DNA from: Methanosarcina sp. ERenArc_MAG2
GTDB taxonomy: Archaea; Halobacteriota; Methanosarcinia; Methanosarcinales; Methanosarcinaceae
DNA: 64,000 nt
Reading direction: 5' to 3'
NCBI GenBank assembly: GCA_023955635.1
Contig: JAMXHR010000010.1
Coordinates: forward strand, 372,001 to 436,000
The translations under genes were made by a program, and so were the position numbers. The notes under the pieces were generated by a model. The model saw only the letters and a program-made list of their open reading frames with translations, was not told the origin of the DNA and did no database searches. Of this stretch, positions 40,966 through 51,191 are shown in pieces. The number at the start of each line of letters is the position of its first letter. Position 1 is the stretch's first letter.

Positions 40966-41058
40966 AATTGATTTCTTTAAATCTTTGTCTCCTCTGACCA
41001 AAGATAGAAGATCTCTTAGAGAGGTGGTCCCATGCTTGCGAGAAGCAAAACCCGGAAG

Positions 41059-41090
41059 GGAGGGAAGGCTTGCCTTCCCTCCTTTCAAAA
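41059..41090 (+). terminator. Strong terminator-like stem-loop after the AlbA_2 gene
   Basis: A perfect 10-bp stem (GGAGGGAAGG, loop CTTG, CCTTCCCTCC) followed by TTTC. The whole GC-rich block 40978-41090 stands out in AT-rich surroundings and may also be a small RNA with its terminator. Confidence 0.65.
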
Positions 41091-41110
41091 TTTAGTTTAT
41101 TTGTATCTTT

Positions 41111-41365
41111 CTAGTGCATCGATTCCAAAGTATGTCATAAATGAATTTTTTGAAAACCGCGGAAAGCACAGAAGATACGGAAATAAGTAGTAAAAGCGTG
41201 GTTCTTCCGTGCTTTCTGTGTTTTCCGTGGTTGTATCCAGATCGAATCACTCTGTAACCAGCTCATTTTCCTTGTTACAAAATTCCATGTGACTTAAAAT
41301 AATATTTGCGTCATAAGCTGTAATTATTTGCTTATTATGTATTTATTTTGGAATCGAAGCACTAG
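41111..41365. mobile_element. MITE family B, copy 2 (255 bp)
   Basis: Nearly identical to 21024-21278. The ends are CTAGTGCATCGATTC and GAATCGAAGCACTAG, with one mismatch in the right arm. Confidence 0.9.
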
Positions 41366-41503
41366 TGAGAAAATGAGTTTTGTTGACTATTCTACAGACC
41401 TTTGTATATCAATAAAATTAGGCTATGGAATTTTTAGTGAGAAGGAATACATTGGAAAATAGATATAACACCTTCCGAATTATCAATTTAAAGCTTTAAT
41501 TAA

Positions 41504-41697
41504 AGAGCCTATCCCAAAACTTCGAATTTGGAATAATCTCTCTAATCATGAAAATCGTTTTGAAACTTTATAGATTTGGGAATAAAATTGGTTCCCTGAA
41601 TCTCGAATTTTGAACGATCAATCGAGTTTCTTATCATGGAATATAGTTCTGAAACTTTTATTGATTTAAGAAGAATCTTGGTTTTGGGACGGGCTCT
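41504..41697. mobile_element. MITE family H, copy 1 (194 bp)
   Basis: The ends are AGAGCCTATCCCAAAACTTC and TTGGTTTTGGGACGGGCTCT, an imperfect inverted repeat. A shorter degraded relative lies at 43267-43395 on the other side of the dGTPase gene. Confidence 0.7.
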
Positions 41698-41719
41698 TAC
41701 AATATTTTTGTCAAATTAG

Positions 41720-43177
41720 CTATAATTCAACCCTTTTAAACGAAAAGGATTCATATTCTTTTATTATGAAACTATCTGTCATACCGGCTACGTAATCCCA
41801 AATTAAACATTTTTTGGCAATAGATTCTGAGTCACTTAATCCTAATTTTTCTCCAAATTCTAAACCAGATTGATATGATCTCTTTAGATGAGGTCGCAAC
41901 CAACTGTCAAATATATTTAAATTAATTTCGTTTCCCGTCGAAGATAGTGCTTTATACAAAATCTCTGCAAGCTCGTCACACATTTCTTTTCCTTTTAGAT
42001 CCCACCGGGCTATATCTTTCATATTTGTTGGTATTTTTTCATAAGTCTTGAATATATCATCTAAGCATTTTAAGGCGTCTTGAATATTAGGTTCCATGGA
42101 TAATTGTTTACTTAGTTCCAGTAAACCTTCAAAAGAGCCCGTATAATATTGTCTTAGGTAATTTAAGCGATCATTTTCATCTATATTCCATATATAGTGA
42201 ATAAAGTTTCCAACTATAGGTATAGATAGACTCAAAATAAGCTTTGTATACGTTCTTTCAACTTTCATAACTAGAGAATTGTCATTTAGTGCATCCTCTA
42301 AAGTTTTTGAAAAAGTTTGATATATATCAATTAAGTTAAATTCTTCCATTTTTTGTCTACATAGTTCATTTAAAAGCGTATCTTTTACCTTATTATAAAA
42401 GTTTAACATTTCACTAAAACTTGTTAGACGCCTTAGATCTTCGATGTCATGAGAAAATTGAGCAATTTCATCAGCTATTGAAACTATAGTCCCTTCTAAG
42501 GTTATAGGAGAACAATAATCAAATAAAGTTTTCATTGTTTCGTATGAGTCTTCATTAATTCTAGTGTTGCCTGCACTAGCTTCCATAAATACTGGATAAT
42601 AGCTTTCAAAGCATTTTTTATAAAATTCTCTATCCGATTCTTCAATTTTTGAGTGTTTCAGGATCCCATCTAATGTAGATAAAGTTAGATTTAAACCATA
42701 GTAATCTGGATAATATTGTTTTTCAAGGAAACAGCAGATTTTAAGACTTTGAAAGCTATGTTTGAGTTTTTTCTCCGGAAAACTTCCATGAGCTTCACCA
42801 TTCTTTAAAAAATCGCATAATGATCTCTCCCCAACATGTCCGTAAGGTGTGTGCCCTAGATCATGCCCTAAAGAAATTGCCTCAATCAAATCGATATTAA
42901 TTTTTATTTTTATTTCATTTTGTAGGTAATTCCCGATGGAAGATGCTATTTGCATAACTTCTAGAGAATGTGTGAGTCTGCTTCTTATGTGGTCACTAGT
43001 TTTTAATCCTGAAACCGTAACGACTTGTGTTTTCCCTGCCAATCTCCTGAAAGATCTTGAGAAAAGTATTCTATCTCGATCATGAAGATATTCAGATCTA
43101 TGATCAAAATCAGTACTTGTTTCGGCTATTAGTCTAGATTGGAGGTTTTCAAAACTAGTTTTGCTCACATTCGCCAT
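41720..43177 (-). CDS. dGTPase-like HD-domain triphosphohydrolase
   Basis: The product is 485 aa. HD-domain metal ligands: RSRLTHSLEV, SLGHDLGHTPYGHVGE and ADEIAQFSHD; FSRSFRRLAGKTQVV is the dGTPase N-terminal signature. These enzymes split dNTPs to nucleoside and triphosphate. In defence settings they deplete dNTPs during phage infection. The gene is AT-rich and lies between two related MITEs in a region with other conflict genes, so a defence role is plausible but inferred. The start at 43177 is an ATG-like Met before ANVSKTSFENLQSR; no clear ribosome site was seen. Confidence 0.9.
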   Translation of the reverse strand: MANVSKTSFENLQSRLIAETSTDFDHRSEYLHDRDRILFSRSFRRLAGKTQVVTVSGLKTSDHIRSRLTHSLEVMQIASSIGNYLQNEIKIKINIDLIEAISLGHDLGHTPYGHVGERSLCDFLKNGEAHGSFPEKKLKHSFQSLKICCFLEKQYYPDYYGLNLTLSTLDGILKHSKIEESDREFYKKCFESYYPVFMEASAGNTRINEDSYETMKTLFDYCSPITLEGTIVSIADEIAQFSHDIEDLRRLTSFSEMLNFYNKVKDTLLNELCRQKMEEFNLIDIYQTFSKTLEDALNDNSLVMKVERTYTKLILSLSIPIVGNFIHYIWNIDENDRLNYLRQYYTGSFEGLLELSKQLSMEPNIQDALKCLDDIFKTYEKIPTNMKDIARWDLKGKEMCDELAEILYKALSSTGNEINLNIFDSWLRPHLKRSYQSGLEFGEKLGLSDSESIAKKCLIWDYVAGMTDSFIIKEYESFSFKRVEL

Positions 43178-43266
43178 CTTCTAAAATTATATTTCAACTT
43201 GCCAATAAAATTATAACTAGTTCATTGTTTGTTGACTTATAATAATCTTTCGAAAAATATGTTAAT

Positions 43267-43395
43267 GAGCTGATCTCAAAATTCAAAATTGCTTTTCTGA
43301 ATCTTATTTTGTAAGCAATTAATCGAGTTTCCACCCTGAAAAATAGTTCTAATACTCTTATTGATATGAAAATGAACTGGTTTTGGGACGAACTC
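43267..43395. mobile_element. Degraded MITE of family H
   Basis: Left end GAGCTGATCTCAAAATTC and right end GGTTTTGGGACGAACTC are diverged inverted repeats. Internal GAGTTTCC and AGTTCT segments align with 41504-41697. Confidence 0.5.
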
Positions 43396-43436
43396 AAATA
43401 GATATATCGTTAATTGATCATTAGAGATAACACACT

Positions 43437-45715
43437 TCAAGTTAACTGCTTAATAATGTCTTCTCTGTCTTTCAGTAATAAATAACCTTTAATTTTTCGA
43501 GCTAATCTTTCCGGAAGCTTGGATAATTTGGTAATGTGCTTCCCCTTTATTCTTATTAAATCGTCCTTCAGTTCCGCATAAGAAATTTCCTGCAAAGGAA
43601 TCGTAATTTTGTGCATTGCACCAGTGCCTAAAATTTCAGTTCCTACAGAGATCTCAATTTCTTCTTTTATACCAGGTTTCAGAGAGATAATCACATAATC
43701 CACTTTTTCCTTTATCTCCTCAATATCGTTTTTAAGCTCATCCACTGTTTGTTCCATGTATAATTTAGGAATCAATGGAATAATAGTAGATATGATCCCA
43801 TATTGCTTGGATATATCTTTTTGTTTTCTGATTTGTTGAATTCTATTGAAAATATACTGATTCTCTGGTATTCTTGGGACGCTCGATTCTAAAGTAAAAA
43901 TCAAGTTTTCCAGATTAAAAGCCATTTCTTCCTGACTGCTGATTTCCCATCTTTGGATTTCTCTATTAATAGTGTATGCAATTTCTTCTGTAACAGTCCC
44001 TCTAGCTTCCTTGCACGCAATCTTTGCTTTCTTTTGAATCTCTTCGAGAAGTCCTTTTAGATTTCTGTCCAGTATAGGCAGCCCTTTTCTCATTGCTATT
44101 GTTGCGAAAGGTGCTTTTTCTTCACTATCTCTCATGAGTTCTGCTGCACGATTACAATATTGTCTATAAAAATTGAGCTCGCTTTTTTTGCCTCTAAATC
44201 TAGATTTTCTAGATTTTGGACTTCTTTTAGTGCATTTGCAAGGTTCTCCACAGCCTCAAAGAGCAATTTTTTGCTTTTTGAGTCTTTAACGGCATTTTTT
44301 GCTTCAGAAAGATATTTTTCCACCTCTTCTTTAGCTTCCTGGTTTCTGAAGACTATTGTATGAAAAGAACTGTAAAAAGGAAGGCAAAATTGAGACGGAT
44401 TAGATAATAAGTATTTAGACTCCTGTGCTGCTTTTTCAAAAAACTCAATTGCTTTTTCCAATTTTTCTTTGTAATCTTCTTCTTTTTCTGCCTGAGAAGC
44501 CTCGAATATAGAAACTTTTCCAAGAGAATGGTTTGATTGGGACCTCACAAGAATGTCTTCATCATTGGTCAGTCTATGTAGGTCATTAAATGTCTGTTGT
44601 TTATCTGGCACTTGAGAAAACACAGAACCAAGAGCAGAGGCAACCCTATACCTCACATACCTGTCTTCATCGATGGTCAGTCTTATTAAATCATTCCATG
44701 CTTGTTGTTTATCTGGCACTTGAGAAAACACAGAACCAAGAGCAAAGGTAGCACTATACCTCACATCACTGTCTTCATCACTGGTCAGTCTATGTAAGTT
44801 ATTCCATGCCTGTTGTTTATCTGGCACTTGAGAAAACACAGAACCAAGAGCAGAGGCAACCCTTTTCCTCACATCACTGTCTTCATCATTTGTCAGTCTA
44901 TGTAAGTCATTAAACGCCTGTTGTTTATCAGGCACTTCAGAAAAAACAGAACCAAGAGCAAATGTAGCACTATACCTCACAAAATGATTTTCATCATTGA
45001 TCAATATAAGTAAATCATTCCATGCCTGTTGCTTATTTGGGACTTGAGAAAAAGCAGAACCAAGAGCTTCAGCAGCTCTTTCCCTCACAAAGTGATCTTC
45101 ATCGATGGTCAGTCTTATTAAATCATTCCAAGTCTGTTGTTTATCTGGCACTTGAGAAAAAGCAGAACCAAAAGCTTCAGCAGCTCTTTTCCTCACATCA
45201 CTGTCTTTATCATTTGTCAGTCTATGTAAGTCATTAAATGCCTGCTGTTTATCTGGCACTTGAGAAAACACAGAACCAAGAGCTTTAGCAATCCTTTTCC
45301 TCACAAGACTGTCTTCATCATTTGTCAGTCTATGTAAGTCATTAAATGCCTGCTGTTTGTCTGGTACTTGAGAAAACACAGAACCAAGAGCAAATGTAGC
45401 ACTAGACCTCACAAGACTGTCTTCATCATTAGTCAGTCTATGTAAGTCATTAAATGCCTGTTGTTTATCTGGCACTTGAGAAAAAGCTGAACTAAGAGCT
45501 TCCGCAGCCCTATATCTCACATCACTGTCTTCATCATTAGTCAGTCTAAGTAAATCATTCCATGCCTGTTGTTTATCGATATGAATGAGAAGAAATTCGT
45601 TAATTGCTCTAACTCATGTATACGCTGTTGTGGATCATCGCTTAGACATTGATTGTGAATTTTCTTTTGGTCGACCAACTGCCAAACACCATAAAATCAT
45701 ATCAAGTTGGTGCTT
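43437..45715 (-). CDS. HEAT-repeat protein with helical C-terminal domain (apparent frameshift; degraded 5' end)
   Basis: At least nine near-identical 36-residue HEAT repeats (pattern VRxxAAxALGSxFSQVPDKQ followed by QAxNDLxRLTNDEDS) precede a helical segment (EKAIEFFEKAAQESKYLL, VENLANALKEVQNLE). The frame breaks at seven T on the plus strand (44183-44189). One added base joins EAKKSELNFYRQYCNRAAE to the C-terminal ~230 residues, ending in EEIEISVGTEILGTGAMHK and ELKDDLIRIKGKH. The 5' end aligns with the start of the neighbouring HEAT gene (GVWQLVDQKKIHNQCLSDD) but has a TGA and a frame change, so the start is lost or misread. HEAT arrays are protein-binding scaffolds. Function unknown; paralogous to 46220-48752. 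Confidence 0.75.
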
Positions 45716-45753
45716 AAAAGTTTTCCTGTTCGGTTTATAAGATACAGATTTCT

Positions 45754-46239
45754 CTATTCCTGTTTTTCGTTTGCAAGCTCGTATCTAAGTTCATTTAAGA
45801 AAAAAAGACTGGTTATTACATCGTAAGTTGAAGACAAAGAAAAAATCAATATAACTAAACCTAAAGCAAAAAATATTCTTTTTTGAACATCTATAAAGCT
45901 AGGAGACAACTCAGTATCGTAAATTACATAAACAACATTTGATAAAACAAAACTGAAAAAGATTATTTTCGCATCTAATTTTGTATTTTTTATAAATTCA
46001 AGGAAAACGTCTCTCTCTTTATTTTGAAAATTTGCTTTAAGTTGTAATAAATCTCTTGAACTCAACAAACCGAAAATAATTGCAAGACTAGCAAGTATAC
46101 CACTAAGCAAAATACCTAGTAAATTTGGTAATAAGGATAAATATTTGATTTCATTACTCAAGGGTATAAAAAAAGCCAAGGCTATAGAAGCTATTATTGA
46201 AATAACTATTAGTATAATATCATTTTTTGAGTTTTTCAT
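45754..46239 (-). CDS. Four-TM membrane protein, candidate effector partner of the HEAT/RexA-like protein
   Basis: The product is about 161 aa. Four hydrophobic segments: IILIVISIIASIALAFFIPL, LLPNLLGILLSGILASLAII, IIFFSFVLSNVVYVI and IFFALGLVILIFSLSSTYDV. A charged loop (KANFQNKERDVFLEFIKNTK) separates the second and third. ATG 46239 lies inside the end of the upstream gene (20-bp overlap), so the two are translationally coupled. Size and topology resemble RexB, the ion-channel partner of RexA in lambda abortive infection. The resemblance is structural only; I see no sequence proof. Confidence 0.7.
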   Translation of the reverse strand: MKNSKNDIILIVISIIASIALAFFIPLSNEIKYLSLLPNLLGILLSGILASLAIIFGLLSSRDLLQLKANFQNKERDVFLEFIKNTKLDAKIIFFSFVLSNVVYVIYDTELSPSFIDVQKRIFFALGLVILIFSLSSTYDVITSLFFLNELRYELANEKQE

Positions 46240-48752
46240 CAGTAGGATCAACCAATAGTGAGTTTAGATTTAAATCGGTAAATACCCTTTTAACTTCTTC
46301 AGGAGTGAAGTTTTCAAATGCTATTGATGTCTCTAGTTTTTTCATACATTCATCTTTTTTACTGCATATTGTTATCTTTTTATTCTCACCCCATTTGATT
46401 CCCCTTAATTTCCATACTCCTCCACCTTTTGTGATCCATTCGAGTGCTTGATTCAAGAATTTATCATTTTGAGATATTTGTAATTTCCCTACATTGTTTG
46501 AAAGTTTATGAGTTAAAGTTGTAACATTATATGGTCGATAATAATTTAACATCTCTTTCATATTTTCTTGTGTATGCCCTAAAAAGTTAGGCATATGCAT
46601 TTCAAAAGTTATATCATACAGCTGCTCAAAACTACTAACAGTCTTCCAAAAAACATCTTTTCCGGTTAATGGTTCGATGTAAACAATATATCCATATTCA
46701 TTTAATAAATTATTTAAATGTTTTCCAATTTGTTTAATTAAAGACTCGTAGCTTCTGGAAATATATATATCTACTTCTAATAATATTAATTGGTGGCTAC
46801 GATTCCAAAGAAAATGTACGTAAGGATAAGCTTTATGTTCTTCATCTATGAATTTTACACGCTGATTATTTAGAGTTTGTACTGTTGAAATACTCCAAAT
46901 GTCGCCACCTAGCAACTCCTTTTTACTTCCAAAAATAAAATTTCCAAAATGCAATAGAGGTTCTTTCTTGTTCTCTGGAATATATTTACGATTTTCCATT
47001 AATTGTTTTTCAGCTAGTTCTATAGCGGAGCCATCAAATTCTTTTTTTATTAATCTTCCTTGAGTAGAAGAGACAAAGGAAAGCAAAGCAACGTAAAAAT
47101 TCAGGCCATCTCCCTGCCTTTCCTGTATAATAGAGCATTCAATTTCTTCAATAGCAGTTCCTTGAGATGTCTGACACACCGTCTTTGCTTTTTTTGGATT
47201 TCTTCAATAAGCCTTTTTATATTTCTATCCAAAATAGGTAGCCCTTTTCTTAGAACTTCTGTATCAAACGGAGCTGTTTCATCAGTATCTTTCATCATTT
47301 CTACAGCATGATCAAAGTATTTCCTATAGAAATTAAGCTCACCTTTCATCGCCTGCAAATCTAGATTTCCCAAATTCTGGACTTCTTTTAATGCTTCTGC
47401 GAGATTTTGAACAGCTTCAAAAAGCTGTTTTTTGCTCTTTGAGCCTTTAATTGCAGATTCAGCTTCTCCCAGATATTTGTTCACTTCTTCTCTAGCTTCT
47501 TGTTCTTTAAAAATTATTGTATAAAATGAGCGATAAAAAGGAAGACAAAATTGAGCCGGATTATAGTAAGATACTTCCTTTGCTGCAGTTTCGAAAAATT
47601 CTATTGCCTTTTCTAATTCTTTTTGTAATCTTCATCTGTTTCTGACTGGGAAGCCATGAATATTGAAGCTCTTCCAAGAGAATGATTTGAGGATGATCTC
47701 ACATTACTGTCTTCATCCTTGGTCAGTCTAATTAAGATGTTCCATGCTTGTTGCTTATCTGGCACTTGAGAAAACAAAGAACTAAGAGCTTTGACAGCAC
47801 TTTTCCTTACATCAAAATTTTCGTTATTGGTCAGTCTAAAAAAGTCATTCCATGCCTGTTGTTTAAATTCGTCTGGTACTTGAGAAAATGAAGAACCAAG
47901 AGCTTCAACAGCCCTAAATTTCACAGAGATGTCATTATTTGTTGTTAGTTTAATTAAGTCATTCCATGCCTGTTGTTTAAATTCGTCTGGTACTTGAGAA
48001 AATGAAGAACCAAGAGCTCCAACAGCCCTAAATTTCACAGAGGTGTCATTATTTGTTGTTAGTTTAATTAAGTCATTCCATGCCTGTTGTTTATCAGGAA
48101 CATAGTAAAATGCTTGATTGAGGGCGGAAGTAGCACCAAACCTAATATTAACGTCTTGATTACTGGTGAGTTTAATTAAGTCATTCCATGCCTGTTGTTT
48201 ATCTGGCAGTAACGAAAAATCACATCTTAATACCATTAGCACTCGGAGACACTCTTTCGGATTATCGCTAAGAAGTTGATTGTGAATTTCCTTTTGATCT
48301 ATCGTTTGCTCAAGAGTTCTATTAAATAAACCATCCCACGCCTGTTGCTTATCTTGGGCATGAGGAAACGCAGAACCAAGAGTATCAGCAGCAATAGACC
48401 TCACACTACTGTCTTCATCATTGGTTAGTCTATGTAAATCATTCAATGCCTGTTGTTTAAATTCATCTGGCACTTGAGAAAACAAAGAACTAAGAACTTT
48501 GACAGCACTATACCTCACGCTCCATTCTTCATTATTAGTCAGTCTAAGTAAATCATTCCATGCCTGTTGTTTATCCTGTGTGGATGAGAATAAATTCTTT
48601 AATTGCCTTGATATATGCATAAATCCTTTTAAATCATCCCTCAGATACTGTTTGTAAATTTTTTCGTTGTCGACCAACTGCCAAACACCACAAATATAAT
48701 AAAAGCTAATGGTTAAAAATTTTCCTTTTTGGTTTTCAAGAATAGAGATCAT
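46220..48752 (-). CDS. HEAT-repeat protein fused to a RexA/DUF4747-like C-terminal domain (two apparent frameshifts)
   Basis: The N-terminal ~360 residues are HEAT repeats of 36-38 residues (SQVPDEFKQQAWNDLIKLT is duplicated). The frame breaks at five T (47620-47624) and at seven T (47189-47195) on the plus strand. Adding one base at each gives YKKELEKAIEFFETAAKEV and EIQKKAKTVCQTSQGTAIEE and a single protein of about 844 aa. The last ~300 residues begin LNFYVALLSFVSSTQGRLIK and contain VIYIEPLTGKDVFWKTV, ITFEMHMPNFLG and TLTHKLSNNVGKLQIS. That pattern (paired alpha/beta halves, FW then PN then a SNNxGxL step) is what I associate with RexA/DUF4747-type abortive-infection proteins. The paralogue at 43437 has the same scaffold but a different C-terminus, so the C-terminus looks like a swapped effector or sensor domain. 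Confidence 0.72.
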
Positions 48753-48859
48753 AGATCTTTTTGCGAACCATTCTGTATCAATAAAGGTATACTGTAAAAC
48801 CTACGTATTCTGAAAACATAACTTTAAGAAAAGTAAAAATTAGTGAACTACTGATTAAT

Positions 48860-49120
48860 CTACACTTCATCCAGGTATCTCTGCAGCTTATCCGCAAGTT
48901 TGCCAATATGAATACCATCAACAAATGCATGATGAACCTGGACTGCAAACGGCATCAGAAATTTGCTTTCTCTTTCATGATATTTTCCCCAATCAAATAT
49001 GGGTTGCGCTTTTTCCCTGTTTCCGAAATCCGTGTGCGAAATATGCGTAAACGTTATCCACGGAAAGGCTGAGAATTGATATACATCGTTTTCTACAGGT
49101 CCTGTAAAATATAGCGGCAT
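48860..49120 (-). pseudogene. C-terminal fragment of a chloramphenicol acetyltransferase-type enzyme
   Basis: Contains the active-site motif HHAFVDG and FSAFPWITFTHISH of CAT-like trimeric O-acetyltransferases, ending KLQRYLDEV. About 86 of the usual ~210 residues are left. The 5' half is cut off about 35 bp from the start of the integrase gene, so this point is a likely junction of an integrated element. Confidence 0.8.
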
Positions 49121-49154
49121 ACGTTAATATATCAGTTGCTAGAGAGGATATATT

Positions 49155-50516
49155 ATGAAAATTTTCTATTTAAAGCAGGACTTTACTGTACAACAATGGC
49201 TTGAGATAGTAAATATTAGGGAAAACACAATAAATAGTTACCTACTTGGTATGCAAGCTTACACTGAGTTTACTAATAAGAATCCTGAACAATTGCTAAA
49301 CGAAGCCGATAAAGAACAAGACGATAACATAAAAGTCAGAAACAGGGCTGTAAACAAATATCTGTATGGATTCAGGAACCACTTGCAGCAACAAGGACTT
49401 GCACCACTAACAATTAAAAATTATATTAATGGTGCTAAATCATTCTACAGGGCTTTCGACATTGAATTTAAATCAGTTAAACAAGAGGGAGTCACTGTAA
49501 AACAAGAAAACAGGAAAATACCAACTATTGAGGACATCAGGGACGTTTTGAAAGTCTGTGATCCTTTTGAGAAAGCGTTAATCTTAGTTGGTTGCAGTAG
49601 CGGACTAGACGGAAGCACAATCTGTAATATTACAGTCGAACAGTTTAAAAAAGGGTATGATTCCAAAACTGGCATAACTACTTTAATTTTGCGAAGACAA
49701 AAGACTGATGTGGACTTTGTAACTTTTTTAACTCCAGAGGCTTCTGAAGCTGTTTGGAACTATTTGAACTACAGAGCAAGAACCGTAGACACTACATTAA
49801 AAAACAGATTAGATCAACTTGCAAAACAAAAGGTTTATGCGGACACTAACTATCTGTTTATCCTCAGAAAAGTACATGTTGACTTTCTCAAAGATTTTGA
49901 CGAAGAGAAGCGAAAGATTAATAGATCTCCTTTAATGAAAATCTACCGTGAAATCTCCACAAAAGCCAATAAAAGTACAGAAAAAGGTAAATTTAACTAT
50001 ATACGCTCTCACAACTGTCGTAAGTTCTTTGATAGTACAATGCTCAATAATGGATGTGACTATCTCCACACAGAAGAGTACATGGGCCATGCTCTCCCAG
50101 GTACACAAGGACATTATTTTACACCTAATGTGGATGAATTAAAAACATACTATACTAAATTTATACCTTACTTGACAATTCAGAAAAAGCTAAATGTTAG
50201 TGAGTCTCCTGAATATCAAAGTATAAAAAGTGAAAATGATATACTCAGAGCAGAAACAGCTAAGCATGTTGTAGAGAGAAGCGAATTAACAGAATTAAAA
50301 GCAGAAATGGATAGAATAAAAGCAAGGGAATTAGAAGTTGAATATAATAAACAAGAGATTCAAAAAGCACTAGCAACTTTACATTCTACACCACTGCCAG
50401 AACTTGACCCAAATGCAACATCAGAAGAACGAGAAATGTATCAAAAAATGCTCAGTAAACACTATGAAAACCAGTCATATCTAAAGGCTATAAAAATGAT
50501 GGTCGATATGAAATAA
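49155..50516 (+). CDS. Tyrosine recombinase/integrase with C-terminal coiled coil
   Basis: The product is 453 aa. An N-terminal SAM-like core-binding domain (NTINSYLLGMQAYTEF, NHLQQQGLAPLTIKNYINGA) precedes the catalytic domain. Visible catalytic residues: RSHNCRKFF (HxxR) and EEYMGHALPGTQGHYF (late His and the nucleophilic Tyr). The first catalytic Arg, usually in a TGLRxSE motif, is not evident: the matching stretch is GCSSGLDGSTICNI with Asp instead. Either the Arg is supplied elsewhere or the enzyme is altered. A C-terminal coiled coil (ENDILRAETAKHVVERSELT) follows. GAGAGG precedes the ATG. It abuts the truncated acetyltransferase, as expected of an element integrase. No attachment site or tRNA was found. 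Confidence 0.85.
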   Translation: MKIFYLKQDFTVQQWLEIVNIRENTINSYLLGMQAYTEFTNKNPEQLLNEADKEQDDNIKVRNRAVNKYLYGFRNHLQQQGLAPLTIKNYINGAKSFYRAFDIEFKSVKQEGVTVKQENRKIPTIEDIRDVLKVCDPFEKALILVGCSSGLDGSTICNITVEQFKKGYDSKTGITTLILRRQKTDVDFVTFLTPEASEAVWNYLNYRARTVDTTLKNRLDQLAKQKVYADTNYLFILRKVHVDFLKDFDEEKRKINRSPLMKIYREISTKANKSTEKGKFNYIRSHNCRKFFDSTMLNNGCDYLHTEEYMGHALPGTQGHYFTPNVDELKTYYTKFIPYLTIQKKLNVSESPEYQSIKSENDILRAETAKHVVERSELTELKAEMDRIKARELEVEYNKQEIQKALATLHSTPLPELDPNATSEEREMYQKMLSKHYENQSYLKAIKMMVDMK

Positions 50517-51191
50517 TATAAGGTTCTCTGTGACTACCCTCAAAACATTTTATTTTTCTACTTTTTCAATATTCTTTCTTCTATCTAAATTTTTATTTCT
50601 ATGTCACGATAATAATAACAACAACTTAATCGTATCAGATTTTTTATATCTCTTAGTAAAATTTAAACACATGTCTGACGTAATAATATATAATGTTTGC
50701 GAAAGATTTTGATGAACTGCTGCAATATAATAATTAAATCTGTTCATATAGTTTGAGCTTATATTATATATACTCTAAAATTTACACATATGGACGTGAG
50801 TTTCTAAAAATGTGTGTTGCAGTAGATTTTTTAAGTTGGATTTAAGAAGTCAATTTCATCTCAAGGATGCAAGACTCTTTAACATTCCAAATAAAAAGAA
50901 AATAATAAAAACAACGGTTCCGTTGCAAAAAAATTATGAAAAGGATTTACTGAAATAATAGAAATGTAGGAGTATATGTTATGCCAGTAAATTCCTTTAA
51001 ATGGAAACATTATGCAGGGGAGATTATTTTACTAAACGTCAGATAGTACTTAAAATATTCACTAAGTTATAGAAATTTAAAGGAAATGTGGGACACTGCT
51101 TTCTGTAAATGCCCGAAAAGTGAGTTTTAAACAAAATATATTTTTACGGAATTAAATAATATTAACAGTTATATCCTTTAAATAATATATC
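50517..51191. other. AT-rich intergenic region with one IS6-like end
   Basis: No gene is supported. GGTTCCGTTGCAAAAA at 50916-50931 matches the terminal sequence found at 60417, 58158 and 62694, here without its partner. A TATA-rich promoter for the helicase gene probably lies near 51140-51175. Confidence 0.5.

Noticed and set aside
44500-45600. Regular ~108-bp DNA repeat resembling an array
   Set aside because: The repeats are in-frame HEAT units of 36 codons; the periodicity is coding.
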